From: an uncultured Stenotrophomonas sp.
GTDB taxonomy: Bacteria > Pseudomonadota > Gammaproteobacteria > Xanthomonadales > Xanthomonadaceae
Reading direction: 5' to 3'
NCBI GenBank assembly: GCA_900078405.1
Contig: FLTS01000001.1
Location: 310,001-374,000 of the forward strand
DNA: 64,000 nucleotides
This document shows positions 8,419-16,862 of the stretch, in pieces. Below the pieces are notes generated by a model. That model did not search any database and was not told the DNA's origin. It saw nothing but the letters and a program-made list of their open reading frames with translations. The position numbers and the translations under genes are program-made. The first letter of the stretch is position 1. Each line of letters begins with the position of its first letter.

Positions 8419-9154
8419 GAAATGGTTTGCCTTGCTGGCTGCTGCCGGCACCGCGTTGCTGTTCTCCACTGCCGCGTTGGCATCGGGCGGCGGCTCGCTG
8501 CAGCAGGCCGGCAACGATCTGACCGACCAGGCATCGCTGCAGCGCGGTGCGCAGGCCTACATGAGCTACTGCTCGGGCTGCCACTCGCTCAAGTACCTGC
8601 GCTACTCGCGCATGGCCTCGGATCTCGGCCTGACCGAAGACCAGGTGATGGCGAACCTGAACTTCACCGGCGCCAAGGTTGGTGAGCAGATCCTCGTGAC
8701 GATGTCCAAGGAGCAGGGCGACAAATGGTTCGGCAAGATGCCGCCGGACCTGAGCCTGATTTCCCGCGTGCGCGGCACCGACTGGATCTACACCTACCTC
8801 AAGTCGTTCTACCTGGACGAATCGCGTCCGCTGGGCTGGAACAACAAGCTGTTCCCCAATGCTTCCATGCCCAACCCACTGTGGGAGCTGCAGGGCCTGC
8901 AGCATGCCGAGTTCGGTGAGCCCGACGTGGCCGGTGAGCGCCACCCGGAGCGGCTGGTCGTCACCAGCCCGGGCGACGTGAGCCCGGCCGAGTACGACCA
9001 GACCGTCCGCGACATCACCAATTTCCTCGAATATGCCGGCGAGCCGGCAGTGCTGAAGCGGCAGAGCATGGGCGTTTGGGTGGTGCTGTTCCTGGCGCTG
9101 CTGGCGTTCCTGGCCTACCTGCTCAAGAACGAATACTGGAAGGACGTGCATTGA
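8411..9154 (+). CDS. petC: Ubiquinol-cytochrome c reductase, cytochrome c1
   Basis: The product is 247 residues. After a signal peptide (LLAAAGTALLFSTAALA), the c-type haem site is CSGCH near residue 54. A methionine axial ligand probably lies in the NASMPNPLW segment. A single C-terminal membrane anchor (GVWVVLFLALLAFLAYLLKNEYW) holds it to the membrane. It accepts electrons from the Rieske protein and delivers them to soluble cytochrome c. It is last in petABC. Confidence 0.95.
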   Translation: MTKKWFALLAAAGTALLFSTAALASGGGSLQQAGNDLTDQASLQRGAQAYMSYCSGCHSLKYLRYSRMASDLGLTEDQVMANLNFTGAKVGEQILVTMSKEQGDKWFGKMPPDLSLISRVRGTDWIYTYLKSFYLDESRPLGWNNKLFPNASMPNPLWELQGLQHAEFGEPDVAGERHPERLVVTSPGDVSPAEYDQTVRDITNFLEYAGEPAVLKRQSMGVWVVLFLALLAFLAYLLKNEYWKDVH

Positions 9155-9165
9155 TGCATGGGTGA

Positions 9166-9231
9166 ACCGGTGTGCAGGGGCGCGGAGCGGGCAAACGCTT
9201 GGCATCCGCGCCCGCTGACTGCACACTCGGT
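9166..9231. terminator. Long inverted repeat after petC
   Basis: ACCGGTGTGCAG (9166-9177) pairs with CTGCACACTCGGT (9219-9231), and an inner GGGCGCGGA/TCCGCGCCC stem extends the structure. It probably stops petABC transcription or stabilises its 3' end. There is no T run, so it may not be an intrinsic terminator. Confidence 0.4.
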
Positions 9232-9305
9232 ACACCTTGGCGACCGCCGGCAATGGGCGGGCGGCGCCGTGAGGCCGGAGGATTCCGGCTGCTGGAGAGT
9301 CCTTG

Positions 9306-9941
9306 ATGGCAGCGAGTGTGCGCATGCGAAATACCCTGACATTGTTCTCTGCCAACGATGACGTCCTCTGCCATCGGGTGCGGCTGGTGCTGGCAGCCAA
9401 GGGCGTCACCTATGACCTGGTCCCGGTCGATTCGCAGAATCCGCCGGAAGACCTGATCGACCTGAACCCCTACCACTCGGTGCCGACGCTGGTCGAGCGC
9501 GAACTGGTGCTGTACGCCGCCTCGGTGGTCAGCGAGTACCTCGACGAGCGCTACCCGCATCCGCCGCTGATGCCGGTGGACCCCCTGTCGCGGGCACGCC
9601 TGCGGCTGGCGATGTTGCGCATCGAGCACGATTGGGTGCCGCAGGTGCAGGCCATCCAGCTCGGCAACAAGACCCAGGCCGAGGCCGCGCGCAAGCGCCT
9701 GAAGGAGCTGGTGGCGCAGTCGGTGCCGCTGTTCAAGGCTTCCAAGTTCTTCCTCAACCCGGAAATGAGCCTGGCCGACTGCGCGATGGCACCGATCATC
9801 TGGCGCCTGGAAGCGTTGGGTATTCCGCTGCCCAAGGACGGCAAGGCCATCGAGGATTACGGCAACCGCATCTTCCGCAACCCGGGTTTCATCCGCAGCC
9901 TGACTGATCAGGAAAAGAAGCTGCGCGAATTGCCGGTCTGA
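9306..9941 (+). CDS. sspA: Stringent starvation protein A (GST-fold)
   Basis: The product is 211 residues. It has a glutathione-transferase fold: a thioredoxin-like N-terminal part (LTLFSANDDVLCHRVRLVLAAKG...YHSVPTLVERELVLYAASVVSEYLDERYPHPPLMP) and an all-helical C-terminal part. In E. coli SspA binds RNA polymerase with sigma-70 and supports stationary-phase and acid survival. It is followed by sspB and sits downstream of petABC, an order conserved in beta- and gammaproteobacteria. A TTG lies directly before the ATG and cannot be excluded as the start. Confidence 0.93.
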   Translation: MAASVRMRNTLTLFSANDDVLCHRVRLVLAAKGVTYDLVPVDSQNPPEDLIDLNPYHSVPTLVERELVLYAASVVSEYLDERYPHPPLMPVDPLSRARLRLAMLRIEHDWVPQVQAIQLGNKTQAEAARKRLKELVAQSVPLFKASKFFLNPEMSLADCAMAPIIWRLEALGIPLPKDGKAIEDYGNRIFRNPGFIRSLTDQEKKLRELPV

Positions 9942-10019
9942 TCCCAGCGGCTGTATGCAGACTTGACGATCACCGCCTGCGGGCGGTGATCGCATATCCG
10001 AGACGCGTAAACTTGTCGC

Positions 10020-10460
10020 ATGAGTGAAGAAACTTTCCGCATGAGCAGCCACCGCCCGTATCTGTTGCGGGCACTGGTGGAGTGGATCAACGACAACGGC
10101 ATGACCCCGCACATCATGGTCGATGCCGGCGTGCCGGGCGTGCAGGTGCCGGCCAGCGCGGTCAAGGACGAACGGGTGGTGCTCAATATCGCCGAACGCG
10201 CGGTGATGCGCCTGCACATCGACAACGACGGGGTGAGTTTCACCGCGCGCTTCTCCGGCGTCAGCTTTCCGGTAAGCGTGCCGATTGCCGCGATCCTGGC
10301 GGTATATGCGCGCGAGACGGGGCAGGGCATGGCGCTGCCGGACGATCTGCCGGGCACGGACAACACGGCGCCGGACGATGACGACACGCCACCACCGGGC
10401 GCACCGCCGGAGCCGCCCGCGCCTTCGGGCAAGCGCCCGTTCCTGCGGGTGGTGAAGTAG
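10020..10460 (+). CDS. sspB: ClpXP protease specificity-enhancing factor SspB
   Basis: The product is 146 residues. It is the adaptor that delivers ssrA-tagged and other substrates to ClpXP. The N-terminal dimer domain carries the conserved RPYLLRALVEWINDNGMTPH and the substrate-groove segment FTARFSGVSFPVSVPI. A disordered acidic/Pro-rich linker follows, and the short C-terminal ClpX-binding tail is RPFLRVVK. It lies 78 bp after sspA. Confidence 0.95.
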   Translation: MSEETFRMSSHRPYLLRALVEWINDNGMTPHIMVDAGVPGVQVPASAVKDERVVLNIAERAVMRLHIDNDGVSFTARFSGVSFPVSVPIAAILAVYARETGQGMALPDDLPGTDNTAPDDDDTPPPGAPPEPPAPSGKRPFLRVVK

Positions 10461-10466
10461 ACCGGG

Positions 10467-10495
10467 AACCGCCGCCGCAAAGCGGCGGTTTTCGT
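10467..10495 (+). terminator. Intrinsic terminator of sspB
   Basis: AACCGCCGC (10467-10475) and GCGGCGGTT (10482-10490) form a 9-bp stem with a 6-base loop, followed by TTCGTTTTT. Confidence 0.8.
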
Positions 10496-10512
10496 TTTTG
10501 GGGTGTGCCCTT

Positions 10513-10588
10513 GCAGAGGCGGGGCTTGCCCCGCATCGATGTTTTCCCGGGGACCCTCCCCCGTGCCGGGCAAGCCCCGCACCTACGC
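10513..10588 (-). repeat. GTAG-headed palindromic repeat (REP/SMAG-like)
   Basis: On the minus strand it begins GTAGGTGCGGGGCTTGCC, continues through a second palindrome (GCGGGGCTTGCCCCGC, 10519-10534) and lies head-on to the sspB terminator. The TAG of its GTAG head is the stop codon of the DUF3301 gene. Related copies lie at 14917-15090, 47660-47816 and 50687-50760. Confidence 0.65.
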
Positions 10589-10933
10589 GTCTTCGGCTTC
10601 CTCGGTGCGCTGGCGCAGCGTGCCGATCCGGGCGCTGGCCGGGCCGACGAACGCGACCAGTTCGCGGCCGCGCAGCACCATCCGTCCGCTGTGGCGCTCG
10701 ATGCCATCGTGGGAATAGTCGAACCGGAACGTGCGTTCGAAGCCCAGCCAGCCGTTGGGCAGGCGGCACAGGCGCAACCCGGTGGCATGCACGCTCTGGT
10801 CCAGCCACTGCACGTCGGCGGCCTGGCAGGCGTTGCGGCCAAGTTCGGTGGCGCGTTCGGCCGCTGCCCGGGAGAAATCCCAGAAGGCGTAGGCGAGGGC
10901 GCCGAAGATCATCAGGAGCAGCAGGGTGGGCAT
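10583..10933 (-). CDS. DUF3301 domain protein
   Basis: The product is 116 residues. One N-terminal membrane helix (MPTLLLLMIFGALAYAFWDF) is followed by the family core RNACQAADVQWLDQSVHATG and then RTFRFDYSHDGIERHSGRMVLRG. It matches the DUF3301 layout of a short membrane-anchored protein of unknown function. The C-terminus is Glu/Arg-rich, and the stop TAG lies inside a GTAG repeat, so the last residues may have been changed by that insertion. Confidence 0.75.
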   Translation of the reverse strand: MPTLLLLMIFGALAYAFWDFSRAAAERATELGRNACQAADVQWLDQSVHATGLRLCRLPNGWLGFERTFRFDYSHDGIERHSGRMVLRGRELVAFVGPASARIGTLRQRTEEAEDA

Positions 10934-11038
10934 GGCGCTACTTTAGGCGGCGGCGCGGCGAAGCGGAACATTCGGGAGTGCAGACCGATCCGGTACAGCG
11001 TGGCTTGATGCGGGGTGTCCACCGGATGTCACGGGGTG

Positions 11039-11941
11039 CTACGGGGTTTCCATCGGCTCTGGGATGGACAGCTTCAGCAGCGCGGCCCAGTCCTGTCGGT
11101 TGAAGTCGCAGGCTTCCTCGTGGCCGGGGGAGCAGCCCGATTGCGGTTCCGGCCCGCTTGCCGGAGGCGTGGGCAGGTCGAGCCTGCCGGTGCGACCCAG
11201 CGGCAGCTTGCGCATGATGACCGTGTCGGCAACGTTACCGCCAATCAGATACAGGGTGCGGTCGCCACCGGGGTTGGCGGCGACCACCACTTCGCAATGC
11301 GATTTCCAGCGGTCGGTGCGACCGGCTTCCAGCGCCTGCACCAGCCCCGCATGGCCCAGGGCGCCGTCGCGGCCACGCAGGAAGCACAGCAGGTCGCCCG
11401 GCGCGGGTTTGTCCGTTGCCGGGTCGACGAGGCGGTACGGAACGGCGCCGGCACCATCGCCGTGGGCGGCGCGGATGTAGTCGATGTGGCGTGGCGAGTG
11501 CAGAAAGCCGGGCACGCCGGCGCGGGCCATCACCCAGGCGATGAAGGCGGCCGACCACGGGTTGTCGAGCAGGAAGGCACGGCAGTCGTTGTCGGTGGCG
11601 CGCTCGCCGGGTGGGACAAGGCAGCTTTGTGCGCCGGAGTAGGCCGCCATCGCCGGCAGCGTACCGCTCTCGCGCCAGTAGCCGGCCACGCGCTGCCAGG
11701 CGACGAGCCCGTCGTCGGCAAGGCTCTCGTCCTCAGCTTCGGTGGTGCCGAGGTGGGCGATGCGGCCATCGCGGTCGATGAAGGCGCGCTGCCACAGCCG
11801 GTGTTCGTTGCAGGCCGTGCGGACGATGGCCCGGGCGGTCGTGCCGGTGCCGTGGCGTGGCGGGAGGTCACAAACCTCCAGTGCGTGTGCGGCGGTGGTG
11901 CTGAGCAGCAGGAGGCAGCAGGGCAGGAAGCGGAAGGGCAC
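11039..11941 (-). CDS. DUF2272 domain exported protein (NlpC/P60-like fold suspected)
   Basis: The product is about 300 residues from the GTG at 11941, which places the signal peptide (PFRFLPCCLLLLSTTAAHA) at the N-terminus. An ATG at 12016 would add 25 residues before it. The core NPWSAAFIAWVMARAGVPGF...SPRHIDYIRAA, then APGDLLCFLRG and LGHAGLV, resembles DUF2272, which is thought to be related to NlpC/P60 peptidases. A catalytic Cys/His pair cannot be assigned with confidence. The C-terminus is Cys- and Pro-rich. Role unknown; a periplasmic location is inferred. Confidence 0.65.
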   Translation of the reverse strand: MPFRFLPCCLLLLSTTAAHALEVCDLPPRHGTGTTARAIVRTACNEHRLWQRAFIDRDGRIAHLGTTEAEDESLADDGLVAWQRVAGYWRESGTLPAMAAYSGAQSCLVPPGERATDNDCRAFLLDNPWSAAFIAWVMARAGVPGFLHSPRHIDYIRAAHGDGAGAVPYRLVDPATDKPAPGDLLCFLRGRDGALGHAGLVQALEAGRTDRWKSHCEVVVAANPGGDRTLYLIGGNVADTVIMRKLPLGRTGRLDLPTPPASGPEPQSGCSPGHEEACDFNRQDWAALLKLSIPEPMETP

Positions 11942-12052
11942 GTCGGGTTCCAGTCGGGGGCGGGGGCATCCTGCCGGACGGGAGGTGACAGGCGCGTGGG
12001 CGGGCATGTCCGTCATGTTCGCGCCTGCCCGATGCCGTGCGCGGAATGCGCT

Positions 12053-12925
12053 TCAGCCCGGTGGCGGCCCCAGTTTCAGCGACAGGTCGATGGCCTGCAC
12101 GTGCTTGGTCAGGCCGCCGATGGAAATGCAGTCCACGCCGTCCTCGGCAATCGCGCGCAGGCCGTCCAGCCCGACGCTGCCGGAGACTTCCAGCGGGATG
12201 CGTTTTCCGGGCGCGAGGGCGGCAACGACGCGCACCGCGTCGCGGCGCATCGCCGGGGTGAAATCGTCGATCAGGATGCGCTCGCAGCCAACGGCCAGGG
12301 CTTCCTGCAACTGTTCGAGGTTTTCCACTTCCACCACCAGCGGCAGGGTGGGCTGCTGCGCGCGCGCGGCGCGTACCGCGGCGGCCAGCGAGCCGGCGGC
12401 GCGGATGTGGTTCTCCTTCAGCATCACGGTGTCGAACAGGCCCATGCGGTGGTTGTCGCCGCCGCCGCAGCGCACCGCGTACTTCTGCGCCACGCGCAGG
12501 CCGGGCAGGGTCTTGCGGGTGTCGAGGATGCGCGTCCTGGTACCGGCCACGGCCGCGACGTAGTGCGCGGTGGTGGTGGCGGTGGCCGACAGCGTCTGCA
12601 TGAAATTCAGCGAGGTGCGCTCGGCGCTGACCAGCGCGCGGCTGCGGCCCTGCAACGTGGCCAGCACGGTGCCGGCGCCGACGTGGTCGCCTTCGCGCAC
12701 CCGCCAGTCGATCTGCACCTGCGGGTCGAGCGCGCGGTGGGTGGCGTCGAACCACGGGCGGCCGGCGATCACCGCGTCCTGCTTGCACAGAAGGTAGGCG
12801 CAGTCGGCTGTGTCGGGCAGCAGCGCGGCGGTGACATCGCCGCTGCCGATGTCCTCGGCCAAGGCGCGGGCGACGTCGGCGTCGATCTGTTCCTGCGGTG
12901 GCGCGGCCGGCGGTTGCGGCGGCAT
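12053..12925 (-). CDS. nadC: Nicotinate-nucleotide diphosphorylase (carboxylating), NadC
   Basis: The product is 290 residues. It converts quinolinate and PRPP to nicotinate mononucleotide in de novo NAD synthesis. Family motifs seen are AEDIGSGDVTAALLP, SAERTSLNFMQTLSATATTT, ILDTRKTLPGLRVAQKYAVRCGGG, NHRMGLFDTVMLKENHI, EVENLEQ and EVSGSVGLDGLRAIA. Its ATG overlaps the stop of the upstream Trm112-like gene by one base (TGATG), so the two are translationally coupled. Confidence 0.95.
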   Translation of the reverse strand: MPPQPPAAPPQEQIDADVARALAEDIGSGDVTAALLPDTADCAYLLCKQDAVIAGRPWFDATHRALDPQVQIDWRVREGDHVGAGTVLATLQGRSRALVSAERTSLNFMQTLSATATTTAHYVAAVAGTRTRILDTRKTLPGLRVAQKYAVRCGGGDNHRMGLFDTVMLKENHIRAAGSLAAAVRAARAQQPTLPLVVEVENLEQLQEALAVGCERILIDDFTPAMRRDAVRVVAALAPGKRIPLEVSGSVGLDGLRAIAEDGVDCISIGGLTKHVQAIDLSLKLGPPPG

Positions 12926-13194
12926 CACTTGCCCGCGAAGCCGTCGATCTGCGCGGTGGCGATGGCCTCTTCGGCCAGCAGCACCGGGATGCCGTCCTCG
13001 ACGCGGAACACCTGCTTGCGGTCGCGGGTGACCAGCGCCTCGCGCAGCGGCTGCGGCTGCGCACTGCCGTCCGCGCGGACGACGCCGCCAGCGGCGATGG
13101 CCGCGTTCAATGCCTCCAGTCCGGCACCGTCCAGCAGGGCCAGCGGCTGGCGGGTGTCGGGCGAGACGAGCAGGTCGAGCAGTTTGCGGTCCAT
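12925..13194 (-). CDS. Trm112-family (UPF0434/YcaR-like) small protein
   Basis: The product is 89 residues. It starts MDRKLLDLLVSPDTRQPLALLD and ends with FRVEDGIPVLLAEEAI, the two ends of the Trm112/YcaR fold. The zinc-binding cysteines of some members are absent, as is common in bacterial YcaR proteins. Its molecular role in bacteria is unclear. It overlaps nadC by one base. Confidence 0.8.
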   Translation of the reverse strand: MDRKLLDLLVSPDTRQPLALLDGAGLEALNAAIAAGGVVRADGSAQPQPLREALVTRDRKQVFRVEDGIPVLLAEEAIATAQIDGFAGK

Positions 13195-13253
13195 CGGGTC
13201 GTGGTCTTGCGTGGAAGGCGGCTAGAATACGTCTTTGCAGCAGGTGACGGCCA

Positions 13254-13757
13254 ATGACCCTCAATTCCCCCATGCCGCTCGTCGGCATCGTCATGGGTTC
13301 CCGCTCCGACTGGGAGACCATGCAGCATGCGGCGCAGAAGCTCGACGCGCTGGGCGTTCCCTACGAAGTGAAGGTGGTGTCGGCGCATCGCACGCCGGAC
13401 GTGCTGTTCACCTATGCCGAAGAAGCCGGTTCGCGCGGGCTGCGCGCGATCATCGCCGGCGCTGGCGGCGCCGCGCACCTGCCGGGCATGCTCGCGGCCA
13501 AGACCGCGGTGCCGGTGCTGGGCGTGCCGGTGCAGTCCAAGGCGCTGAACGGCATGGATTCGTTGCTGTCGATCGTGCAGATGCCGGCCGGCGTTCCGGT
13601 GGCCACCTTCGCCATCGGCAATGCCGGTGCCGCGAATGCGGCGCTGTTCGCCGCGGCGATGCTGGCAGCGGAGCAACCGGCGATCGCCGGGGCGCTGGAG
13701 GCCTTCCGTGCGCGCCAGACCGCCGACGTGATGGCCGCGGACGATCCGCGCCAATGA
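13254..13757 (+). CDS. purE: N5-carboxyaminoimidazole ribonucleotide mutase PurE
   Basis: The product is 167 residues. It carries out step 6b of purine synthesis (N5-CAIR to CAIR). The PurE class I signature is [17 protein letters not shown], then [19 protein letters not shown] and [22 protein letters not shown]. It overlaps purK by 4 bases (ATGA), and the two act in sequence. Confidence 0.96.
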   Translation: MTLNSPMPLVGIVMGSRSDWETMQHAAQKLDALGVPYEVKVVSAHRTPDVLFTYAEEAGSRGLRAIIAGAGGAAHLPGMLAAKTAVPVLGVPVQSKALNGMDSLLSIVQMPAGVPVATFAIGNAGAANAALFAAAMLAAEQPAIAGALEAFRARQTADVMAADDPRQ

Positions 13758-14896
13758 CCACGGTAGGCATCCTGGGGGGCGGGCAGCTTGCCCGAATGAT
13801 GGTGCTGGCCGGCGCGCCGCTGGGCTTGCGCTTCGTGGTGTTCGACCCGGCCGCCGACGCCTGCGCCGGGCAGTTGGCGCCTTTGCAGGTGGGGGCGTTC
13901 GACGATCTGGACGCGCTGGCCGGATTCGCGGCCAGGGTGGACGTGGTCACCTTCGATTTCGAGAACGTGCCGGCGTCCAGCGCGCGCTGGCTGGCCGAGC
14001 GCAAGCCGGTGTTCCCGAATCCGGCGGCGCTGGCCGTGGCGCAGGACCGGCTCAGCGAGAAGACCCTGTTCCGCGAGTTGGGCATCCCGCTGCCGCCGTT
14101 CGCCGATATCCGCAGCCGCGACGAGCTGGCAGCGAAAGTGGCCGAATTCGGTACTCCGTGCATCCTCAAGACCCGCCGCCTGGGCTACGACGGCAAGGGC
14201 CAGTTCCGCATCCGTGGCGCCGCCGACGTCGATGCCGCATGGCAGGCGCTGGGGGCGCAGGTCGAAACGACCGGCCTGATCCTCGAAGGCTTCGTCGCCT
14301 TCGACCGCGAAGTCAGCGTGGTGGCCGTGCGTGGCCGTGATGGCGAGTTCCGCGCCTGGCCGCTGACCGGCAACTGGCATGTGGACGGCGTGCTGTCGGC
14401 CAGTCTGGCCCCGGCCGTGGCGACGGTCGCGCAGCACGACACCGCCATCGCCTACGCCCGCTGCGTGGCCGAGCACCTGGACTACGTGGGCGTGTTCGCG
14501 CTGGAACTGTTCTGCCGCGGCGACGAGCTGCTGGCCAACGAGATGGCGCCGCGCGTGCACAACTCCGGACACTGGACCAGCGATGGCGCCGAAACCTCGC
14601 AGTTCGAGAACCACCTGCGCGCAGTGCTGGGCCTGCCACTGGGCGATACCCGCGTGCTCGGCAGGGCCTGCATGCTGAACTGGATCGGGGAAATGCCCGA
14701 TGCCAATGCGGTGCTGGCCGAACCGGCCGGCCACTGGCACGACTACGGCAAACAGCCGCGCGTAGGTCGCAAGGTCGGCCATGCCAACCTGCGCGCCGAT
14801 GATGCGGTGGCGTTGGCCGATGCGCTGGAGCGTATCGGCAACGCATTGGGGCGGCCGGCGCAGGTCGAACCGGTGGTCGGCGCGCTGCGCGGCTGA
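13754..14896 (+). CDS. purK: 5-(carboxyamino)imidazole ribonucleotide synthase PurK
   Basis: The product is 380 residues. It is an ATP-grasp enzyme making N5-CAIR from AIR, bicarbonate and ATP. An N-terminal Rossmann-like segment ([21 protein letters not shown]) is followed by the ATP-grasp core ([33 protein letters not shown]) and metal/ATP residues in [25 protein letters not shown]. It follows purE directly. Confidence 0.96.
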   Translation: MTTVGILGGGQLARMMVLAGAPLGLRFVVFDPAADACAGQLAPLQVGAFDDLDALAGFAARVDVVTFDFENVPASSARWLAERKPVFPNPAALAVAQDRLSEKTLFRELGIPLPPFADIRSRDELAAKVAEFGTPCILKTRRLGYDGKGQFRIRGAADVDAAWQALGAQVETTGLILEGFVAFDREVSVVAVRGRDGEFRAWPLTGNWHVDGVLSASLAPAVATVAQHDTAIAYARCVAEHLDYVGVFALELFCRGDELLANEMAPRVHNSGHWTSDGAETSQFENHLRAVLGLPLGDTRVLGRACMLNWIGEMPDANAVLAEPAGHWHDYGKQPRVGRKVGHANLRADDAVALADALERIGNALGRPAQVEPVVGALRG

Positions 14897-14916
14897 GCCA
14901 GCCACGGCAACCCACC

Positions 14917-15090
14917 GTAGGAGCGGCGTGAGTCGCGACGGGGCGTTGCCGGAAAGACCCATGACCGCAGGTGCCGGGCTTGCCCGGCACGGGGCTTCAC
15001 CGGCAAAGCCCCGACGGGGCAAGCCCCGTCGCTACAACGGCACGGGCTTCACCGGTAACGCTTCATGCGGGGCAAGCCCCGCATCCACGA
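14917..15090. repeat. Composite GTAG palindromic repeat between purK and sodB
   Basis: It starts GTAGGAGCGGCGTGAGTCGCG and holds several short palindromes: TGCCGGGCTTGCCCGGCA, ACGGGGCAAGCCCCGT and GCGGGGCAAGCCCCGC, separated by CGGGCTTCACCGG-type spacers. It fills the space between two converging genes and is probably two or three adjacent REP units. It may also help terminate transcription. Confidence 0.6.
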
Positions 15091-15096
15091 GTGCAG

Positions 15097-15675
15097 TCAC
15101 CCTAACTGCGCGCCGACGAAATCCCAGTTCACCAGCTTCCAGAACGCCTGCAGGTAACGCGTGCGGTCGTTCTGGTAGTCGGTGTAGTAGGCGTGTTCCC
15201 ACAGGTCGCAGGCCAGCAACGGCGTGCTGTCGCCGGTCAGCGGCGTATTCGCGTTGCGGGTGGTGGCGATGGCCAGGCGGCCGTCCGGGTGCTGCACCAG
15301 CCAGCACCAGCCGGAGCCGAACACCGCCAGCGCGGCGCGGTTGAACTCCTCGCGCAGCTTCTGCACGTCGCCGAACTGCCGGGTGATGCGCTCGGCCAGC
15401 GCGCCATGCGGCTCGCCGCCGGCGCGCGGGTGCAGGCACTGCCAGAAGAAGGCGTGGTTCCAGGCTTGCGCGGCCACTTCGAACAGGCTGCCCTGGCTGC
15501 CGCGGACGATGTCCTCCAGCGGCAACCCGTCCAGCTCGGTGCCGGCGATGCGCGCGTTGAGGGCATCCACGTAGGCGCGATGGTGGCCACCGTGGTGCAG
15601 GTCCAGCGTTTCGGCCGAAAGGTGCGGCTGCAGGGCGGTGCGGGGGTAGGGCAGGTCGGGCAGTTCGACGGGCAT
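15097..15675 (-). CDS. sodB: Superoxide dismutase, iron type
   Basis: The product is 192 residues. Metal ligands can be placed in DLHHGGHHRAYVD (first His), AAQAWNHAFFW (second His) and CDLWEHAYYTDYQND (Asp and His). Glutamine in the AAQ.WNH motif is the iron-enzyme position. It removes cytosolic superoxide. The protein has an unusual Trp/Cys-rich patch (GSGWCWLVQHPDG). It is divergent from grxD. Confidence 0.93.
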   Translation of the reverse strand: MPVELPDLPYPRTALQPHLSAETLDLHHGGHHRAYVDALNARIAGTELDGLPLEDIVRGSQGSLFEVAAQAWNHAFFWQCLHPRAGGEPHGALAERITRQFGDVQKLREEFNRAALAVFGSGWCWLVQHPDGRLAIATTRNANTPLTGDSTPLLACDLWEHAYYTDYQNDRTRYLQAFWKLVNWDFVGAQLG

Positions 15676-15792
15676 GGTCCGTTTCTTTCGGGGCGAAGCG
15701 CCGGGAGTTGGCCGGCTCGGCTTACAATCGTCAACCCCGCAGAGTCTAGCCGACCACGGCGGGCCGTTCTTTCGCAGCAGCAGGAGTACCGG

Positions 15793-16113
15793 ATGGCGGT
15801 GATGGAGCAAATACAGGCCGAGGTGGAGCAGCACCCGCTGGTACTGTTCATGAAAGGCACGCCGCAATACCCGATGTGCGGCTATTCCAGCCGCGCGGTA
15901 CAGGCGCTGCTGGCCGCCGGCGCCGGCAACCTGCGCACGATCAACGTGCTCGAATTGCCGGAAGTGCGCGCCAACCTGCCGCGCTATTCCAACTGGCCCA
16001 CCTTCCCGCAGTTTTTCATGCATGGCGAGTTGATCGGCGGCTGCGACATCCTGCTGGAACTGCTGGAATCGGGTGAGCTCAAGCGCATCGTCGCCGAGGC
16101 GGGGCAGGCATGA
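15793..16113 (+). CDS. grxD: Monothiol glutaredoxin Grx4 family, with CGYS active site
   Basis: The product is 106 residues. This class transfers or stores glutathione-ligated [2Fe-2S] clusters. Motifs are LFMKGTPQYPMCGYSSRAVQ and NWPTFPQFFMHGELIGGCDI. The active site reads CGYS where the family nearly always has CGFS, a conservative Phe-to-Tyr change. The gene overlaps the following SDR gene by 4 bases, and a GGAG-type ribosome site lies before the ATG. Confidence 0.93.
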   Translation: MAVMEQIQAEVEQHPLVLFMKGTPQYPMCGYSSRAVQALLAAGAGNLRTINVLELPEVRANLPRYSNWPTFPQFFMHGELIGGCDILLELLESGELKRIVAEAGQA

Positions 16114-16862
16114 GCGCGACGCCGACGATGCAGGACGCCCCCCCGGCCGGGGCGCTGGATGGGCGCGTGGTGCTGGTGACCGGTGCCGCCGGTGGCCTGG
16201 GTGCCGCCGCCACGCGTGCCTGCGCCGCCGCTGGCGCCACGGTGGTGCTGCTCGGGCGCAAGATCGCCAAGCTCAACCGCGTTTACGACAGCGTGGCACA
16301 GCTCGGCCCCGAGCCGCTGCTGTACCCGCTGGATCTGGAAGGCGCCGGCCCGGACGACTACGCCACGCTGGCCGAACGGCTGGAAGGCGAGGTCGGCCGG
16401 CTGGACGGCCTGCTGCACTGCGCTGCCGATTTCGCCGGCCTGACACCGTTCGAGCTGGGCGACCCGGCGGCGTTCGCCCGCGCCATCCACGTCAACCTCA
16501 CCGCCCGTGCCTGGCTCACCCAGGCCTGCCTGCCGCTGTTGCGCCGGCGCGAGGACGCTGCCGTGGTGTTCGCCCTCGACGACCCGCAGCGGGTCGGGCA
16601 GGCGTACTGGGGCGGCTACGGCGTTGCCCAGCACGGGTTGCGGGGCCTGATCGACACGCTGCACCATGAATTGCGCAACAGCCCGGTGCGGGTCAGTGGC
16701 GTGCAGCCGGGGCCGATGCGCACCCATCTGCGCGCGCGCGCCTATACCCACGAAAACGACTTCGCGCCGGTCGAACCGGTTGTCTATGCCGAGGCCTGCG
16801 TGCAGTTGCTGTCCGCCGGTGGCGCCGCTTGGCGCGGGCAGGTCCGGGACCTGCTGGCGTGA
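16110..16862 (+). CDS. Short-chain dehydrogenase/reductase (YciK-like)
   Basis: The product is 250 residues. A Rossmann fold starts [31 protein letters not shown]. The active-site motif is YWGGYGVAQHG, with Tyr conserved and Gln in place of the usual lysine neighbourhood (Y..G..Q instead of Y..SK), so catalysis may be altered. It resembles the YciK oxidoreductases, whose substrate is unknown. Start and stop overlap grxD and marC by 4 bases each, forming a coupled three-gene operon. Confidence 0.82.
   Translation: MSATPTMQDAPPAGALDGRVVLVTGAAGGLGAAATRACAAAGATVVLLGRKIAKLNRVYDSVAQLGPEPLLYPLDLEGAGPDDYATLAERLEGEVGRLDGLLHCAADFAGLTPFELGDPAAFARAIHVNLTARAWLTQACLPLLRRREDAAVVFALDDPQRVGQAYWGGYGVAQHGLRGLIDTLHHELRNSPVRVSGVQPGPMRTHLRARAYTHENDFAPVEPVVYAEACVQLLSAGGAAWRGQVRDLLA

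Noticed and set aside
14917..15090. CRISPR array
   Set aside because: The repeats are palindromic REP units of differing length with related, not unique, spacers, and no cas genes are present.
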